A DNA stretch of 42,533 nucleotides, from positions 1-42,533 of the forward strand of contig CALFIY010000104.1 in assembly GCA_937877595.1 (NCBI GenBank). The letters are read 5' to 3'. A program made the translations under genes and the position numbers. Source of the DNA: an uncultured Prevotella sp. (lineage in GTDB: Bacteria; Bacteroidota; Bacteroidia; Bacteroidales; Bacteroidaceae). Below the pieces are notes generated by a model. It saw only the letters and a program-made list of their open reading frames with translations. It ran no database searches and was not told the origin of the DNA. Of the stretch, positions 31,877-40,128 are shown piece after piece (position 1 is the first letter of the stretch; the number at the start of each line of letters is the position of its first letter).

Positions 31877-33295
31877 CTATTCCACCGAAGAGTAGACAAC
31901 CTGCATCAACTGTTTTGCAATGTCGTCGGCAGCCTCCATCGTTGCAGCCTCGCTATAAACACGGATGATGGGCTCGGTGTTTGACTTGCGCAAGTGTACC
32001 CACTTGTCGGGGAAGTCTATCTTCACACCGTCGATATCATTTACCTGTGCAGTGGGATCCGTTGCAAACATTGCCTTCACCTTCTCCAGGATTTTGTCCA
32101 CGTCGGTTTCTGGCGTAAGGTCAATACGGTTCTTGGCTATTTGATATTCAGGCATTGTTGCACGCAATTCACTCACCGAGCATCCTTTCTTTGCCAACGA
32201 CGTAAGGAAAAGGGCTATGCCGACCAGCGCATCGCGGCCATAGTGACACTCCGGATAGATTACTCCACCATTTCCTTCACCGCCTATCACAGCGCCAACC
32301 TCTTTCATCTTTGTCGTGACGTTTACTTCGCCCACAGCCGCTGCAGCGTATGTGCCGCCATGACGCTCTGTAATATCCCGCAGTGCTCGCGTCGACGAGA
32401 GATTGGACACGGTATTGCCCTTCGTATGCGACAGCACATAGTCTGCTACGCTGACCAGTGTATACTCTTCGCCAAACATTTTCCCGTCTTCGCAGATAAA
32501 GGCGAGACGGTCTACATCCGGGTCTACAACAATGCCTAAATCGTACTTTCCTGTGCGCATCTCGTCCATAATGCCCTGCAAATTTTTCTCCAAAGGCTCC
32601 GGGTTGTGGGCAAAATCGCCGTTGGGCTCTCCATTAAGTATGGTGTATTCCACTCCCAACTTATCAAAAAGTTTTGGCAGTATTATTCCGCCGACGCTGT
32701 TGATGGTATCGGCGCAGACACGGAATTTCCTTGCTTTGATGGCCTCTACGTCAACTAATTCAAGGCTAAGCACATCTTCGATATGCCAGTCGTCAGCCTC
32801 GTCACAGTTGATATAATGGCCCATCTTGTCAATGTCGGCATATTCAAACTGAGCATTTTCTGCCAGTTTGAGAACCTGCGCGCCTTCTGCTGCATTGAGG
32901 AATTCGCCGTCGCTGTTTAACAACTTCAGGGCATTCCACTGCCGTGGGTTGTGGGACGCGGTGATGATAATGCCGCCGTCTGCGCCAAGCGTACTCACCG
33001 TGAGTTCTGTTGTCGGAGTTGTTGCAAGTCCGATATTTACGACATCAAAGCCCATGCCCATCAACGTGCCACAAACTACGTTGTCAACCATTATGCCGGA
33101 AATGCGCGCATCGCGCCCTACGACAATCGTAGGACGATGATGATTGAACTCTGCGTTTTTGCCTAATTCAGAACTCTTGCCGATAAACGTGGCATAGGCT
33201 GATGTAAACTTTACAATATCAAGTGGATTTAATGTATCGCCCGTGGTTCCACCTATAGTGCCACGGATGCCTGAAATAGATTTTATCAGTGTCAT
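31877..33295 (-). CDS. glmM: Phosphoglucosamine mutase
   Basis: A 472-residue alpha-D-phosphohexomutase. The phosphoserine loop TASHNP is at residues 112-117 with Ser114, the metal loop is DPDVDRLAF, the sugar loop GGEGNGG and the phosphate loop RKSNTEPIIRVY. It most likely interconverts glucosamine-6-phosphate and glucosamine-1-phosphate for cell wall synthesis; a phosphomannomutase/phosphoglucomutase role is possible, since Bacteroidetes members of this family are hard to separate. It follows the lipoprotein gene by 29 bp and precedes lacI by 21 bp. Confidence 0.93.
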   Translation of the reverse strand: MTLIKSISGIRGTIGGTTGDTLNPLDIVKFTSAYATFIGKSSELGKNAEFNHHRPTIVVGRDARISGIMVDNVVCGTLMGMGFDVVNIGLATTPTTELTVSTLGADGGIIITASHNPRQWNALKLLNSDGEFLNAAEGAQVLKLAENAQFEYADIDKMGHYINCDEADDWHIEDVLSLELVDVEAIKARKFRVCADTINSVGGIILPKLFDKLGVEYTILNGEPNGDFAHNPEPLEKNLQGIMDEMRTGKYDLGIVVDPDVDRLAFICEDGKMFGEEYTLVSVADYVLSHTKGNTVSNLSSTRALRDITERHGGTYAAAAVGEVNVTTKMKEVGAVIGGEGNGGVIYPECHYGRDALVGIALFLTSLAKKGCSVSELRATMPEYQIAKNRIDLTPETDVDKILEKVKAMFATDPTAQVNDIDGVKIDFPDKWVHLRKSNTEPIIRVYSEAATMEAADDIAKQLMQVVYSSVE

Positions 33296-33324
33296 GTCTT
33301 AAACTATATTTTATCTTCCTGTAC

Positions 33325-33951
33325 TTAATCTCTGACGTATGTTATCTCATAATAGCACGGATATACCGTGGAAGAAGCATCTGATGTTCCCTGAGAATGG
33401 GGCACGATGAGTTTCACCTTGGCTATTTCATCGCCCTCATTCTGCGGCCGCCCTACGTTTATATACAGCAGAGGGACAAGCCAGCCTGCAGGAACAGTGG
33501 AAGAGCCGTGATAAGCCATCATTATACCAGACACAAAAGAAGCGGTAAAATTACTGCCTGAACGCGTAACGCTCATCTTGTCAACATATTGTGCCAAGGT
33601 TATGTCGTTGCGTATAAGCATAGAGTCTGTCTTTATGTTATACTCCTGGAAACGACACAGCAGATTTGTCACCTTGCCGTCTTCCACAGGCTCGCCGCAT
33701 CCCTTGCGAACAATCTGCATGTACACACCGCTCTTATCAAGGTATACATATTGGTTGGTGGAGACATCAGTTGTCTGTCCCTGCAATTCAAACTGCGTCT
33801 GAGTTATAACACGAATGCCTCGCGTAGCAATGAAACGATTTATTGCGTCACGCTCTGCATCCTTCAAATCTGCGTAGGTTTCGTAGTCGTTGCAACTGGT
33901 GAAAAAAAACACGCCCAGTAGCATCAACAGCATGTAACTTATATTCTTCAT
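33325..33951 (-). CDS. Lipoprotein, DUF4827-like
   Basis: A 208-residue lipoprotein with lipobox FFTSC after a short hydrophobic signal (MKNISYMLLMLLGVFFF). The mature protein begins NDYETYADLKDAERDAINRF and contains a soluble alpha/beta domain (LLCRFQEYNIKTDSMLIRND, GWLVPLLYINVGRP) that looks distantly like an FKBP fold; the match to DUF4827 is from memory. The start at ATG 33951 is set by the promoter at 33987-33994, which covers the upstream GTG. It is first in the run leading to glmM. The function is unknown. Confidence 0.85.
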   Translation of the reverse strand: MKNISYMLLMLLGVFFFTSCNDYETYADLKDAERDAINRFIATRGIRVITQTQFELQGQTTDVSTNQYVYLDKSGVYMQIVRKGCGEPVEDGKVTNLLCRFQEYNIKTDSMLIRNDITLAQYVDKMSVTRSGSNFTASFVSGIMMAYHGSSTVPAGWLVPLLYINVGRPQNEGDEIAKVKLIVPHSQGTSDASSTVYPCYYEITYVRD

Positions 33952-33986
33952 GCGTTTTGTAATCTTGTTTTTTACGTTTTCGTGCA

Positions 33987-33994
33987 CAAAATTA
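33987..33994 (-). promoter_or_regulatory. TAnnTTTG promoter element for the DUF4827/glmM run
   Basis: The minus strand reads TAATTTTG. The transcript would begin near 33980 and have a leader of about 30 bases. A TTG lies 16 bp upstream, closer than ideal. Confidence 0.62.
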
Positions 33995-34038
33995 CTAATT
34001 ATTTCTTTTACAATATAATAATTTACAATTATTAAGTC

Positions 34039-35073
34039 TCACTGTGCCCCACAAAATGCAGCAATGGCATCTTTTACCACCTTCTCTGCCTCCTCAATGG
34101 AAGTATATAGTTTTCCTCCGGAAGCATTCAGGTGGCCGCCACCATTGAAAAAGCGTTCAGCCATAATGTTGCATGGAAAATCGTCAACAGAGCGCAAACT
34201 TATCCACACCAGGTTTTCTTTATCCCGGTCTTCCCTCAAAGAAATGGAGAGTTTCATGCCTTTTATCTGAAGCGGCATGTTCACAATTCCCTCAGCATCA
34301 CCTTTTATGAAATGGAAGCGCTGCAAGTCCTCGCGCGTCAATGTAAAATATGACGCATGGCGCTCAGCGTCTATCACAAGTTTGTTGCACAACACATGCC
34401 CAACGAGTCGCATGCGATGCTCACTGTAATTATGATAGACATTACGGTAAATCTTGTCCTTGTCGATTTTTTTTGTAAGCAACTGGCTTACAATGTAAAA
34501 AATCTCAGGAGAATTGGAATTAAACGTGAAGCCGCCAGTGTCGGTCATCATGCCGCAATAGATGGGAACGGCAAATTGTCTGCTTAAGCGCTGGAATATT
34601 TCCATCTGCCACGCTATGCGGAAAACTATCTCGCACGTTGACGACATCTCAGGATGTGAAATGCATAAAGCCAGATTGTCAATATCTGGATTCAGATGAT
34701 GGTCTATCAGCACCTTTTTGGCTTTCGTTTTTGCAAGAGCCTCTGCCATCTCGTTTGTGCGTGAAATTGTATTGAAATCAAGGCAGAACACCACGTCTGC
34801 TATGCGCAACACTGTATCCACATACTCCTTCCGCTTATCGTAACGAACGATTTTCTCCGAGTTTGGCAACCAATGCAGGAAATCAGGAAACTGGTCTGGC
34901 ACGACCATAAGAGGTTTCTTACCCATCAGACGGAGTATTTCTGCCAGTCCAAGCATTGAGCCCATGGCATCCCCGTCTGGATTAGTATGGCAGCAAAGCA
35001 CTAAAGCCTCGGCATTTGCGATAAGGGAGTGCAGTTGGCTGCACTCCCCTTCTGTAATAATTGGTTCTAACAC
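34039..35073 (-). CDS. DHH/DHHA1-family phosphoesterase (NrnA-like)
   Basis: A 344-residue DHH-family phosphoesterase. The metal-binding motifs are CCHTNPDGDAMGS near the N-terminus, VVFCLDFN, LIDHHLNP (the DHH signature) and MMTDTGGF; the C-terminal DHHA1 domain ends with FFNGGGHLNASGG. The arrangement is that of NrnA-like nanoRNase/pAp phosphatases that finish RNA turnover or hydrolyse cyclic dinucleotide products. It begins 10 bp after the nucleotidyltransferase gene. Which substrate is used cannot be decided here. Confidence 0.93.
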   Translation of the reverse strand: MLEPIITEGECSQLHSLIANAEALVLCCHTNPDGDAMGSMLGLAEILRLMGKKPLMVVPDQFPDFLHWLPNSEKIVRYDKRKEYVDTVLRIADVVFCLDFNTISRTNEMAEALAKTKAKKVLIDHHLNPDIDNLALCISHPEMSSTCEIVFRIAWQMEIFQRLSRQFAVPIYCGMMTDTGGFTFNSNSPEIFYIVSQLLTKKIDKDKIYRNVYHNYSEHRMRLVGHVLCNKLVIDAERHASYFTLTREDLQRFHFIKGDAEGIVNMPLQIKGMKLSISLREDRDKENLVWISLRSVDDFPCNIMAERFFNGGGHLNASGGKLYTSIEEAEKVVKDAIAAFCGAQ

Positions 35074-35083
35074 CTTTCCCTGT

Positions 35084-36001
35084 TTAGAATAGTTTATTAG
35101 GGTATACTCCTTCGTCTACCAGTCGCTGAATTCTTTTTACAGTATCTTCCCTGTCAGCGGCGTACGTCACTCCAAACCATTTCGATGTTGTATCCAACAC
35201 CTCGCATGTTGCAGTGCCGTCGTTTATAAGTTTGTTGACCATCAAAGGAATGAAGAATTCAGCCTTCAGGTTTTCCATATTCTTCGGGTCGCTGAGGAAT
35301 TCCTTGAAATAGGCTTCGCTGTATTCAAAATAGTCAGGCGTAAAGCCCCACATATTCATGCTGACAGGAACATTCTCTTCCAGTGGTTGCCATTCGCCAT
35401 TTTCGTCTTTATAGCAGATTGGGCCGTCAGCAGGAACACGCATTATCTCTGTACGCTCCACAACGTCCGTAAGATGCCTGCTCTCATTGTATGCACACAC
35501 ACCGCGTGCAACACTACCATTTTCCGACAGCGTATTGCATACACGGAAGCCAACCATTGCATATTTGTTCTTTGTTCCTTCTGGCAGCGAACTCAGGTAT
35601 TTTCCTATCTGCACAAAAGCATCACGGCCGTAGAAGTCATCGCAGTTAATAACGCAGAATGGTTCCTTTATGACATCCTTTCCCATGAGCACGGCATGGT
35701 TAGTGCCCCACGGCTTCTGTCTTCCCTCAGGAACGGTAAAACCTTCGGGCAGAGCGTCAAGCGCCTGGAAGCACAACTCACACGGTATTTTGTCTTCGTA
35801 TTTCGCCAATATTTGTGTGCGGAACTGCTCTTCAAAATCTTTTCTTATCACCCAAACTATCTTACCAAAGCCTGCCTGTATGGCATCGTAGATAGAATAG
35901 TCCATAATAGTTTCGCCGTTGGGGCCCAGACCGTCCAGTTGTTTCAAACCGCCGTATCGGCTACCCATGCCAGCAGCGAGCAGAAAAAGTGTTGGTTTCA
36001 T
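35084..36001 (-). CDS. Sugar-phosphate nucleotidyltransferase-like protein
   Basis: A 305-residue nucleotidyltransferase (GT-A fold). The N-terminal signature LFLLAAGMGSRYGGLKQLD is followed by GPNGETIMDYSIYDA, GTNHAVLMGKDVI and the metal-binding VINCDDFYGRDA; C-terminal segments include SMNMWGFTPDYFEY and KWFGVTYAADREDT. It is a cytoplasmic enzyme, probably joining a sugar phosphate to a nucleotide, but this short GalU-like group in Bacteroidales has no assigned substrate. It is 10 bp before the DHH phosphoesterase gene and 45 bp after the acidic-tailed protein gene. Confidence 0.87.
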   Translation of the reverse strand: MKPTLFLLAAGMGSRYGGLKQLDGLGPNGETIMDYSIYDAIQAGFGKIVWVIRKDFEEQFRTQILAKYEDKIPCELCFQALDALPEGFTVPEGRQKPWGTNHAVLMGKDVIKEPFCVINCDDFYGRDAFVQIGKYLSSLPEGTKNKYAMVGFRVCNTLSENGSVARGVCAYNESRHLTDVVERTEIMRVPADGPICYKDENGEWQPLEENVPVSMNMWGFTPDYFEYSEAYFKEFLSDPKNMENLKAEFFIPLMVNKLINDGTATCEVLDTTSKWFGVTYAADREDTVKRIQRLVDEGVYPNKLF

Positions 36002-36046
36002 AATGGTATTCTTATTGTTATTAATTAATATAAAGGTGTTGTAATC

Positions 36047-36835
36047 CTATTCGTCAACAATATATTCAGATAATTCTTCCGCGTCCTCATCGCTCTCTTC
36101 TGAGATTTCAAACGTAGTGCGGTAGTTTTCTTCATTGATATCGTCTTCGTTGAATTCCTCAATCATTTCGTCATCCTCATCAGGGCGGTTGTACTCGTCG
36201 TCATCAGGAATTTCATCCTCGTCGTGAGTTTCTATATTTACCCTTGGCTTTACCACCTCGGGCTTCACCTTCGCGAAAATGGCTTCCACCCATGTTCCCT
36301 TTGGTACTTCAAGCACTTCATATCCGTCGGCTACTTTCTTTTCGTACATTCCGCCTTTTTTATGAAGACGGTCTTTGGGCAATGTTGTGGTGGAAATGTC
36401 AAAACCACTTTCTATAATGTCCTGTATACTCTGCGAAAGAGAATCCCAGCCGCCACCGAAATTTCTGTCAAGCACCTCAATAAGTTTGGAAGCGGAAATA
36501 TGCCTGATATTCTCATACGTCAAGTCGGTGATACGCATGATGGGGCGCTTGCGCAATGCCACAAGAATTTTGTTTCCTTCATCCAATGCCACCAGTCCGA
36601 CTTTGTATCCCTGTTTTTCGTAAGACTGTCTTACCGCTGGAGTATCGTTGGCTATTTCTTCAAAACTGAAAGCAGAGCGTATGATATCTACGAAATGTCT
36701 TAGATTATCCTTTATCTCTGCATCGCGACTTCCTGCGTCCAGCATACGGAAGATGTCGTTCTCCTGCACATCCCACACTGTGCTCTTGGTAAGATTTTTC
36801 AGATTAAGATTTATCCTCTTTGATTTCTCTTTCAT
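36047..36835 (-). CDS. Protein of unknown function with a long acidic tail
   Basis: A 262-residue cytoplasmic protein. Residues about 1-120 are a mixed helical domain (NLTKSTVWDVQENDIFRMLD, HFVDIIRSAFSFEEIANDTP). Residues about 120-185 include HISASKLIEVLDRNFGGGWD and a lysine-rich strand part (YEKKVADGYEVLEVPKGTWV). The last 70 residues are very acidic (DEDEIPDDDEYNRPDEDDEM). I do not recognise a family. The tail suggests binding to a basic partner such as a nucleic-acid-binding protein. The ATG at 36835 follows a promoter at 36870-36877; longer starts have no support. It diverges from rarA. Confidence 0.8.
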   Translation of the reverse strand: MKEKSKRINLNLKNLTKSTVWDVQENDIFRMLDAGSRDAEIKDNLRHFVDIIRSAFSFEEIANDTPAVRQSYEKQGYKVGLVALDEGNKILVALRKRPIMRITDLTYENIRHISASKLIEVLDRNFGGGWDSLSQSIQDIIESGFDISTTTLPKDRLHKKGGMYEKKVADGYEVLEVPKGTWVEAIFAKVKPEVVKPRVNIETHDEDEIPDDDEYNRPDEDDEMIEEFNEDDINEENYRTTFEISEESDEDAEELSEYIVDE

Positions 36836-36869
36836 TTCTGATAAATTGTTTCTAAAATGAAGTTTGGTG

Positions 36870-36877
36870 CAAAAGTA
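36870..36877 (-). promoter_or_regulatory. TAnnTTTG promoter element for the acidic-tailed protein
   Basis: The minus strand reads TACTTTTG, followed by a leader of about 28 bases to ATG 36835. The -33 part is weak. It decides the start against longer open frames. Confidence 0.62.
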
Positions 36878-36928
36878 GAAAGATTTTTTGAAACTAAAAA
36901 AGAGATATAAGAAAAAAGAGGAAAAATA

Positions 36929-36959
36929 TTGCCCTGTAAAGTGAAAAGTTGTAACTTTG
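36929..36959 (+). promoter_or_regulatory. Promoter of rarA
   Basis: TTG at 36929-36931, a 20-bp gap, then TAACTTTG at 36952-36959. The ATG lies only 9 bases after the element, so the transcript should have a leader of about 3 bases. Confidence 0.72.
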
Positions 36960-36968
36960 CCATTAGTT

Positions 36969-38246
36969 ATGTCAGAACCACTTGCAGAACGATTGCGCCC
37001 TCGCAATCTTGACGAGTATATAGGACAGCGGCATTTGGTAGGCGAAGGTGCCGTGTTGCGCAAGATGATTGATGCCGGTCGCATCACTTCTTTTATATTA
37101 TGGGGGCCTCCTGGCGTAGGCAAGACCACACTTGCTCAGATAATCGCAAATCGTTTGGAGACACCGTTCTTCACTCTTTCGGCAGTCACCAGTGGTGTCA
37201 AGGATGTGCGCGACGTGATAGAGCGCGCCCAGAAAGGGCGTTTCTTCAACGAGGCATCGCCAATACTTTTCATCGACGAGATACACCGCTTCTCAAAATC
37301 CCAGCAAGACTCGCTACTTGGCGCTGTAGAGAAAGGCATCGTCACACTTATTGGCGCCACTACGGAAAATCCATCCTTTGAAGTGATACGCCCACTTCTT
37401 TCCCGCTGCCAACTTTATGTATTAAAGCCACTGGAAAAGGACGATCTTCTCCAATTGGTTCATCGGGCCATTACCTCTGACATATATCTGAAAGAGCGCA
37501 ACATTCGTCTTGCAGAGACCGGAGCCCTGCTGCGCTATAGCGGTGGTGATGCGCGCAAACTGCTTAACATTTTGGAATTGGTGGTTGAAGCCGCTGGCAG
37601 TGACGCTTCAGAAATCATCATTGACGACGAGACCGTGACGGAGCGCCTGCAGCAGAATCCTCTCGCCTACGACAAGGATGGCGAAATGCACTACGATATT
37701 ATCTCTGCGTTTATCAAGAGCATTCGCGGCAGCGATCCTGATGCTGCGCTATACTGGCTTGCGCGCATGATAGAAGGTGGAGAAGACCCAAAGTTTATTG
37801 CCCGCAGATTAGTAATTTCCGCCTCCGAGGATATTGGTCTTGCCAATCCCAATGCCTTATTGCTGGCCAATGCTGCATTTGATGCTGTTCAGAAGATAGG
37901 GTGGCCCGAAGGGCGCATACCACTTGCCGAAGCAACCGTCTATCTTGCCACTTCAGCCAAGAGCAACTCTGCATATCTTGGAATAGACAATGCTCTCTCA
38001 CTCGTAAAACGCACAGGTAACCAGCCCGTCCCCTTGCATCTTCGCAATGCGCCCACGCAACTAATGAAAGATTTAGGTTATCACGACGGTTACGTCTACC
38101 CTCACGACTACCCTGGGAATTTTGCAACCCAGCAATACTTGCCCGATGCACTACGACATGAACGTCTTTGGCACGCACAACATTCACCCATTGAGGAGAA
38201 ACTCTATGAGCGAATGGTAAATTACTGGGGCGACCGGTTTAAGTAG
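36969..38246 (+). CDS. rarA: Replication-associated recombination protein A (AAA+ ATPase)
   Basis: RarA (MgsA) is an AAA+ ATPase related to clamp loaders that acts at stalled replication forks. The 425-residue protein has PLAERLRPRNLDEYIGQRHL, Walker A WGPPGVGKTTLAQIIA, Walker B ILFIDEIHRFSKSQQD, sensor 1 IGATTENPSFE and the C-terminal tetramer domain (DPDAALYWLARMIEGGEDPK, RLVISASEDIGLANPNAL). ATG 36969 gives the usual family start; a TTG at 36957 is inside the promoter. The message is predicted to be nearly leaderless. The TRIC-like gene follows after 16 bp. Confidence 0.96.
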   Translation: MSEPLAERLRPRNLDEYIGQRHLVGEGAVLRKMIDAGRITSFILWGPPGVGKTTLAQIIANRLETPFFTLSAVTSGVKDVRDVIERAQKGRFFNEASPILFIDEIHRFSKSQQDSLLGAVEKGIVTLIGATTENPSFEVIRPLLSRCQLYVLKPLEKDDLLQLVHRAITSDIYLKERNIRLAETGALLRYSGGDARKLLNILELVVEAAGSDASEIIIDDETVTERLQQNPLAYDKDGEMHYDIISAFIKSIRGSDPDAALYWLARMIEGGEDPKFIARRLVISASEDIGLANPNALLLANAAFDAVQKIGWPEGRIPLAEATVYLATSAKSNSAYLGIDNALSLVKRTGNQPVPLHLRNAPTQLMKDLGYHDGYVYPHDYPGNFATQQYLPDALRHERLWHAQHSPIEEKLYERMVNYWGDRFK

Positions 38247-38262
38247 AAAGCGTATACAAAAG

Positions 38263-38877
38263 ATGGAATACGATGAAATAATCACCCAACTCGTTGAGTT
38301 TCTCGGCACGTTCGCATTTGCCATTTCCGGCATACGCCATGCCGCATCTAAACATTTCGACTGGTTTGGTGGTTACGTGTGCGGTATTGCCGTGGCCATC
38401 GGCGGCGGTACTATTCGCGACGTAATGCTTGGAGCCACGCCGTTTTGGATGACCAATCCGTTTTACATCATCTGTACGGCCATAGCCCTGGTGTTTGTTA
38501 TTGTCTTTGCGAAATATATGGACAAACTACGCAACACATGGTTTGTATTCGACACATTAGGTCTGGCCCTTTTCACCATAGCAGGAATTCAGAAGTCACT
38601 TGCTTTCGGACAGCCCTATTGGGTTGCCATCATAATGGGTTGCATAACAGGCTCCGCAGGCGGCGTCATCCGTGATGTGCTACTTAACAACGAGCCTGTC
38701 ATTTTTCAGCGAGAGATATATGCCATGGCTTCCGTGACAAGTGGAATAATCTATTGGCTTCTGGATTATTACCACACGCCAATAGAAGTCACTGTCATAG
38801 TCTCATTCCTTGTAACCTGCGTCATCCGCTTTCTTGCCGTACGCTATCACCTGTCGCTTCCCACACTTAAAGAATAA
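38263..38877 (+). CDS. TRIC-type cation channel family membrane protein (YicG-like)
   Basis: A 204-residue inner-membrane protein of the UPF0126/YicG family, related to trimeric intracellular cation channels. There are seven predicted membrane helices in two similar halves, each with the signature glycine-rich turn: AIGGGTIRDVMLG in the first and GSAGGVIRDVLLNNEP in the second. It probably passes potassium or another small cation; the bacterial role is not settled. It follows rarA by 16 bp and ends at a hairpin. Confidence 0.93.
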   Translation: MEYDEIITQLVEFLGTFAFAISGIRHAASKHFDWFGGYVCGIAVAIGGGTIRDVMLGATPFWMTNPFYIICTAIALVFVIVFAKYMDKLRNTWFVFDTLGLALFTIAGIQKSLAFGQPYWVAIIMGCITGSAGGVIRDVLLNNEPVIFQREIYAMASVTSGIIYWLLDYYHTPIEVTVIVSFLVTCVIRFLAVRYHLSLPTLKE

Positions 38878-38904
38878 AGAGCCGACATATTTCATGCGGC
38901 TCTT
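38877..38904. terminator. Two-way hairpin terminator
   Basis: An 8-bp perfect stem, AAGAGCCG (38877-38884) with CGGCTCTT (38897-38904), and a 12-base loop, followed by TCATCTTTT. It ends the rarA operon and may also serve the opposing alcohol dehydrogenase gene. Confidence 0.72.
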
Positions 38905-38930
38905 CATCTTTTATAAAATCTTGTGGCTTT

Positions 38931-40115
38931 CTATCTTGCCAACTGGTATATCTCGCGCATCTGGCTTGGTCCGAGCACTTCCATAGCGCCCACGGTGATA
39001 GTGCCGCCGCGCGAGCATTTGTCGACCATCTCGTCTATTTCGCTGTCAGTAATATTGCGTCCTATCAGTTCGTGTATGCTGGTTGGCATGCCTATCTCAT
39101 GATAGAACTGTTCCAATGCTTCAATACCTCTGAGAGCCGTTTGTCTTGGATTACTGAAATCGTTTGTCACTCCCATCACGTTTACGGCAAACTGCACGAA
39201 GCGCGCCTCGTGGCGGGCCACACACCAGCGTGCCCAAGAGGGGAATATGGCAGCAAGCCCGGCACCATGTGTAACTCCGAACAGAGCGCTCAGTTCGTGC
39301 TCCAGGCGATGCGTCCCAAAATCTTTCTCCGAACCACATTCTGTAAGGTCGTTGTGTGCCAGCGAACCGGCCCACATCAGTTGCGCGCGGTGCCTGTAGT
39401 TCTCTGGTTCACGCAACACCTGCCGTACAGAGTCCATCACCGTGCGCAGCAGTGCTTCACTGATAGCATCAGTGAGCGACATCTCATCGTACTTGGAGAA
39501 ATATCTCTCCATTGTGTGCATCATAATATCCGTAGCACCTGCTGCCGTCTGGTATGCAGGCAGCGTATAAGTGCGTTCAGGGTTCATAACCGCAAAACGA
39601 CACCTGCAGAGATCGCTGTTAATGCCTCGCTTCAGTTTTCCTTCGTCCTTGGTAATAACACAACTCGACGACATCTCGCTGCCTGCTGCAGGAATGGTCA
39701 GTACTACACCTATTGGCAGGCATGACTGCGGTACGGCCTTTGCTTCCCACAAGTCCCAGACGTCGCCTGCATAGCCAATGCCGTACCCGATTGCCTTTGC
39801 CGAGTCTACGACACTGCCGCCCCCGACGGCAAGAATGAAGTCAACTTTCTCACGACGGCACAACTCTATACCTTGATATACCTTGCTAAGCAGAGGGTTT
39901 GGCACCACGCCGCCCAACTCTACAAAATTTATTCCTGCTGCCTGCAGTTGGTTTCGCACCACACCGAGCAGTCCTGAGCGCTCGGCAGAGCCGCCACCAT
40001 AGTGAAGCAGCACCTTTGTAGCGCCTGCAGCACTCACCAGTTGGCCTATCTGCTCTTCTGCCTTGCGTCCGAAGACAACTCGCGTAGGAGCGTAGAAATT
40101 GAAATCCTTTATCAT
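38931..40115 (-). CDS. Iron-containing alcohol dehydrogenase (YqhD/BDH-like)
   Basis: A 394-residue group III alcohol dehydrogenase, NAD(P)H-dependent, reducing aldehydes in the cytoplasm. It has FNFYAPTRVVFG, the GGGS nucleotide site (LAVGGGSVVDSAKAIGYG), the TIPAAGSEMSSSCVIT loop and the metal ligands in GATDIMMHTMERYF, HRLEHELSALFGVTHGAGLA. The similarity is with the BDH/YqhD branch, which takes butanal and other aldehydes. ATG 40115 is chosen over GTG 40121. It begins 13 bp after the carB stop, so it is read through from carB, an unusual partner. Confidence 0.93.
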   Translation of the reverse strand: MIKDFNFYAPTRVVFGRKAEEQIGQLVSAAGATKVLLHYGGGSAERSGLLGVVRNQLQAAGINFVELGGVVPNPLLSKVYQGIELCRREKVDFILAVGGGSVVDSAKAIGYGIGYAGDVWDLWEAKAVPQSCLPIGVVLTIPAAGSEMSSSCVITKDEGKLKRGINSDLCRCRFAVMNPERTYTLPAYQTAAGATDIMMHTMERYFSKYDEMSLTDAISEALLRTVMDSVRQVLREPENYRHRAQLMWAGSLAHNDLTECGSEKDFGTHRLEHELSALFGVTHGAGLAAIFPSWARWCVARHEARFVQFAVNVMGVTNDFSNPRQTALRGIEALEQFYHEIGMPTSIHELIGRNITDSEIDEMVDKCSRGGTITVGAMEVLGPSQMREIYQLAR

Positions 40116-40128
40116 ATCCACAAGGATA

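Noticed and set aside
36836..37129. N-terminal extension of the acidic-tailed protein into the start of rarA
   Set aside because: It would cross the rarA start antisense, and a promoter at 36870-36877 lies between it and ATG 36835.
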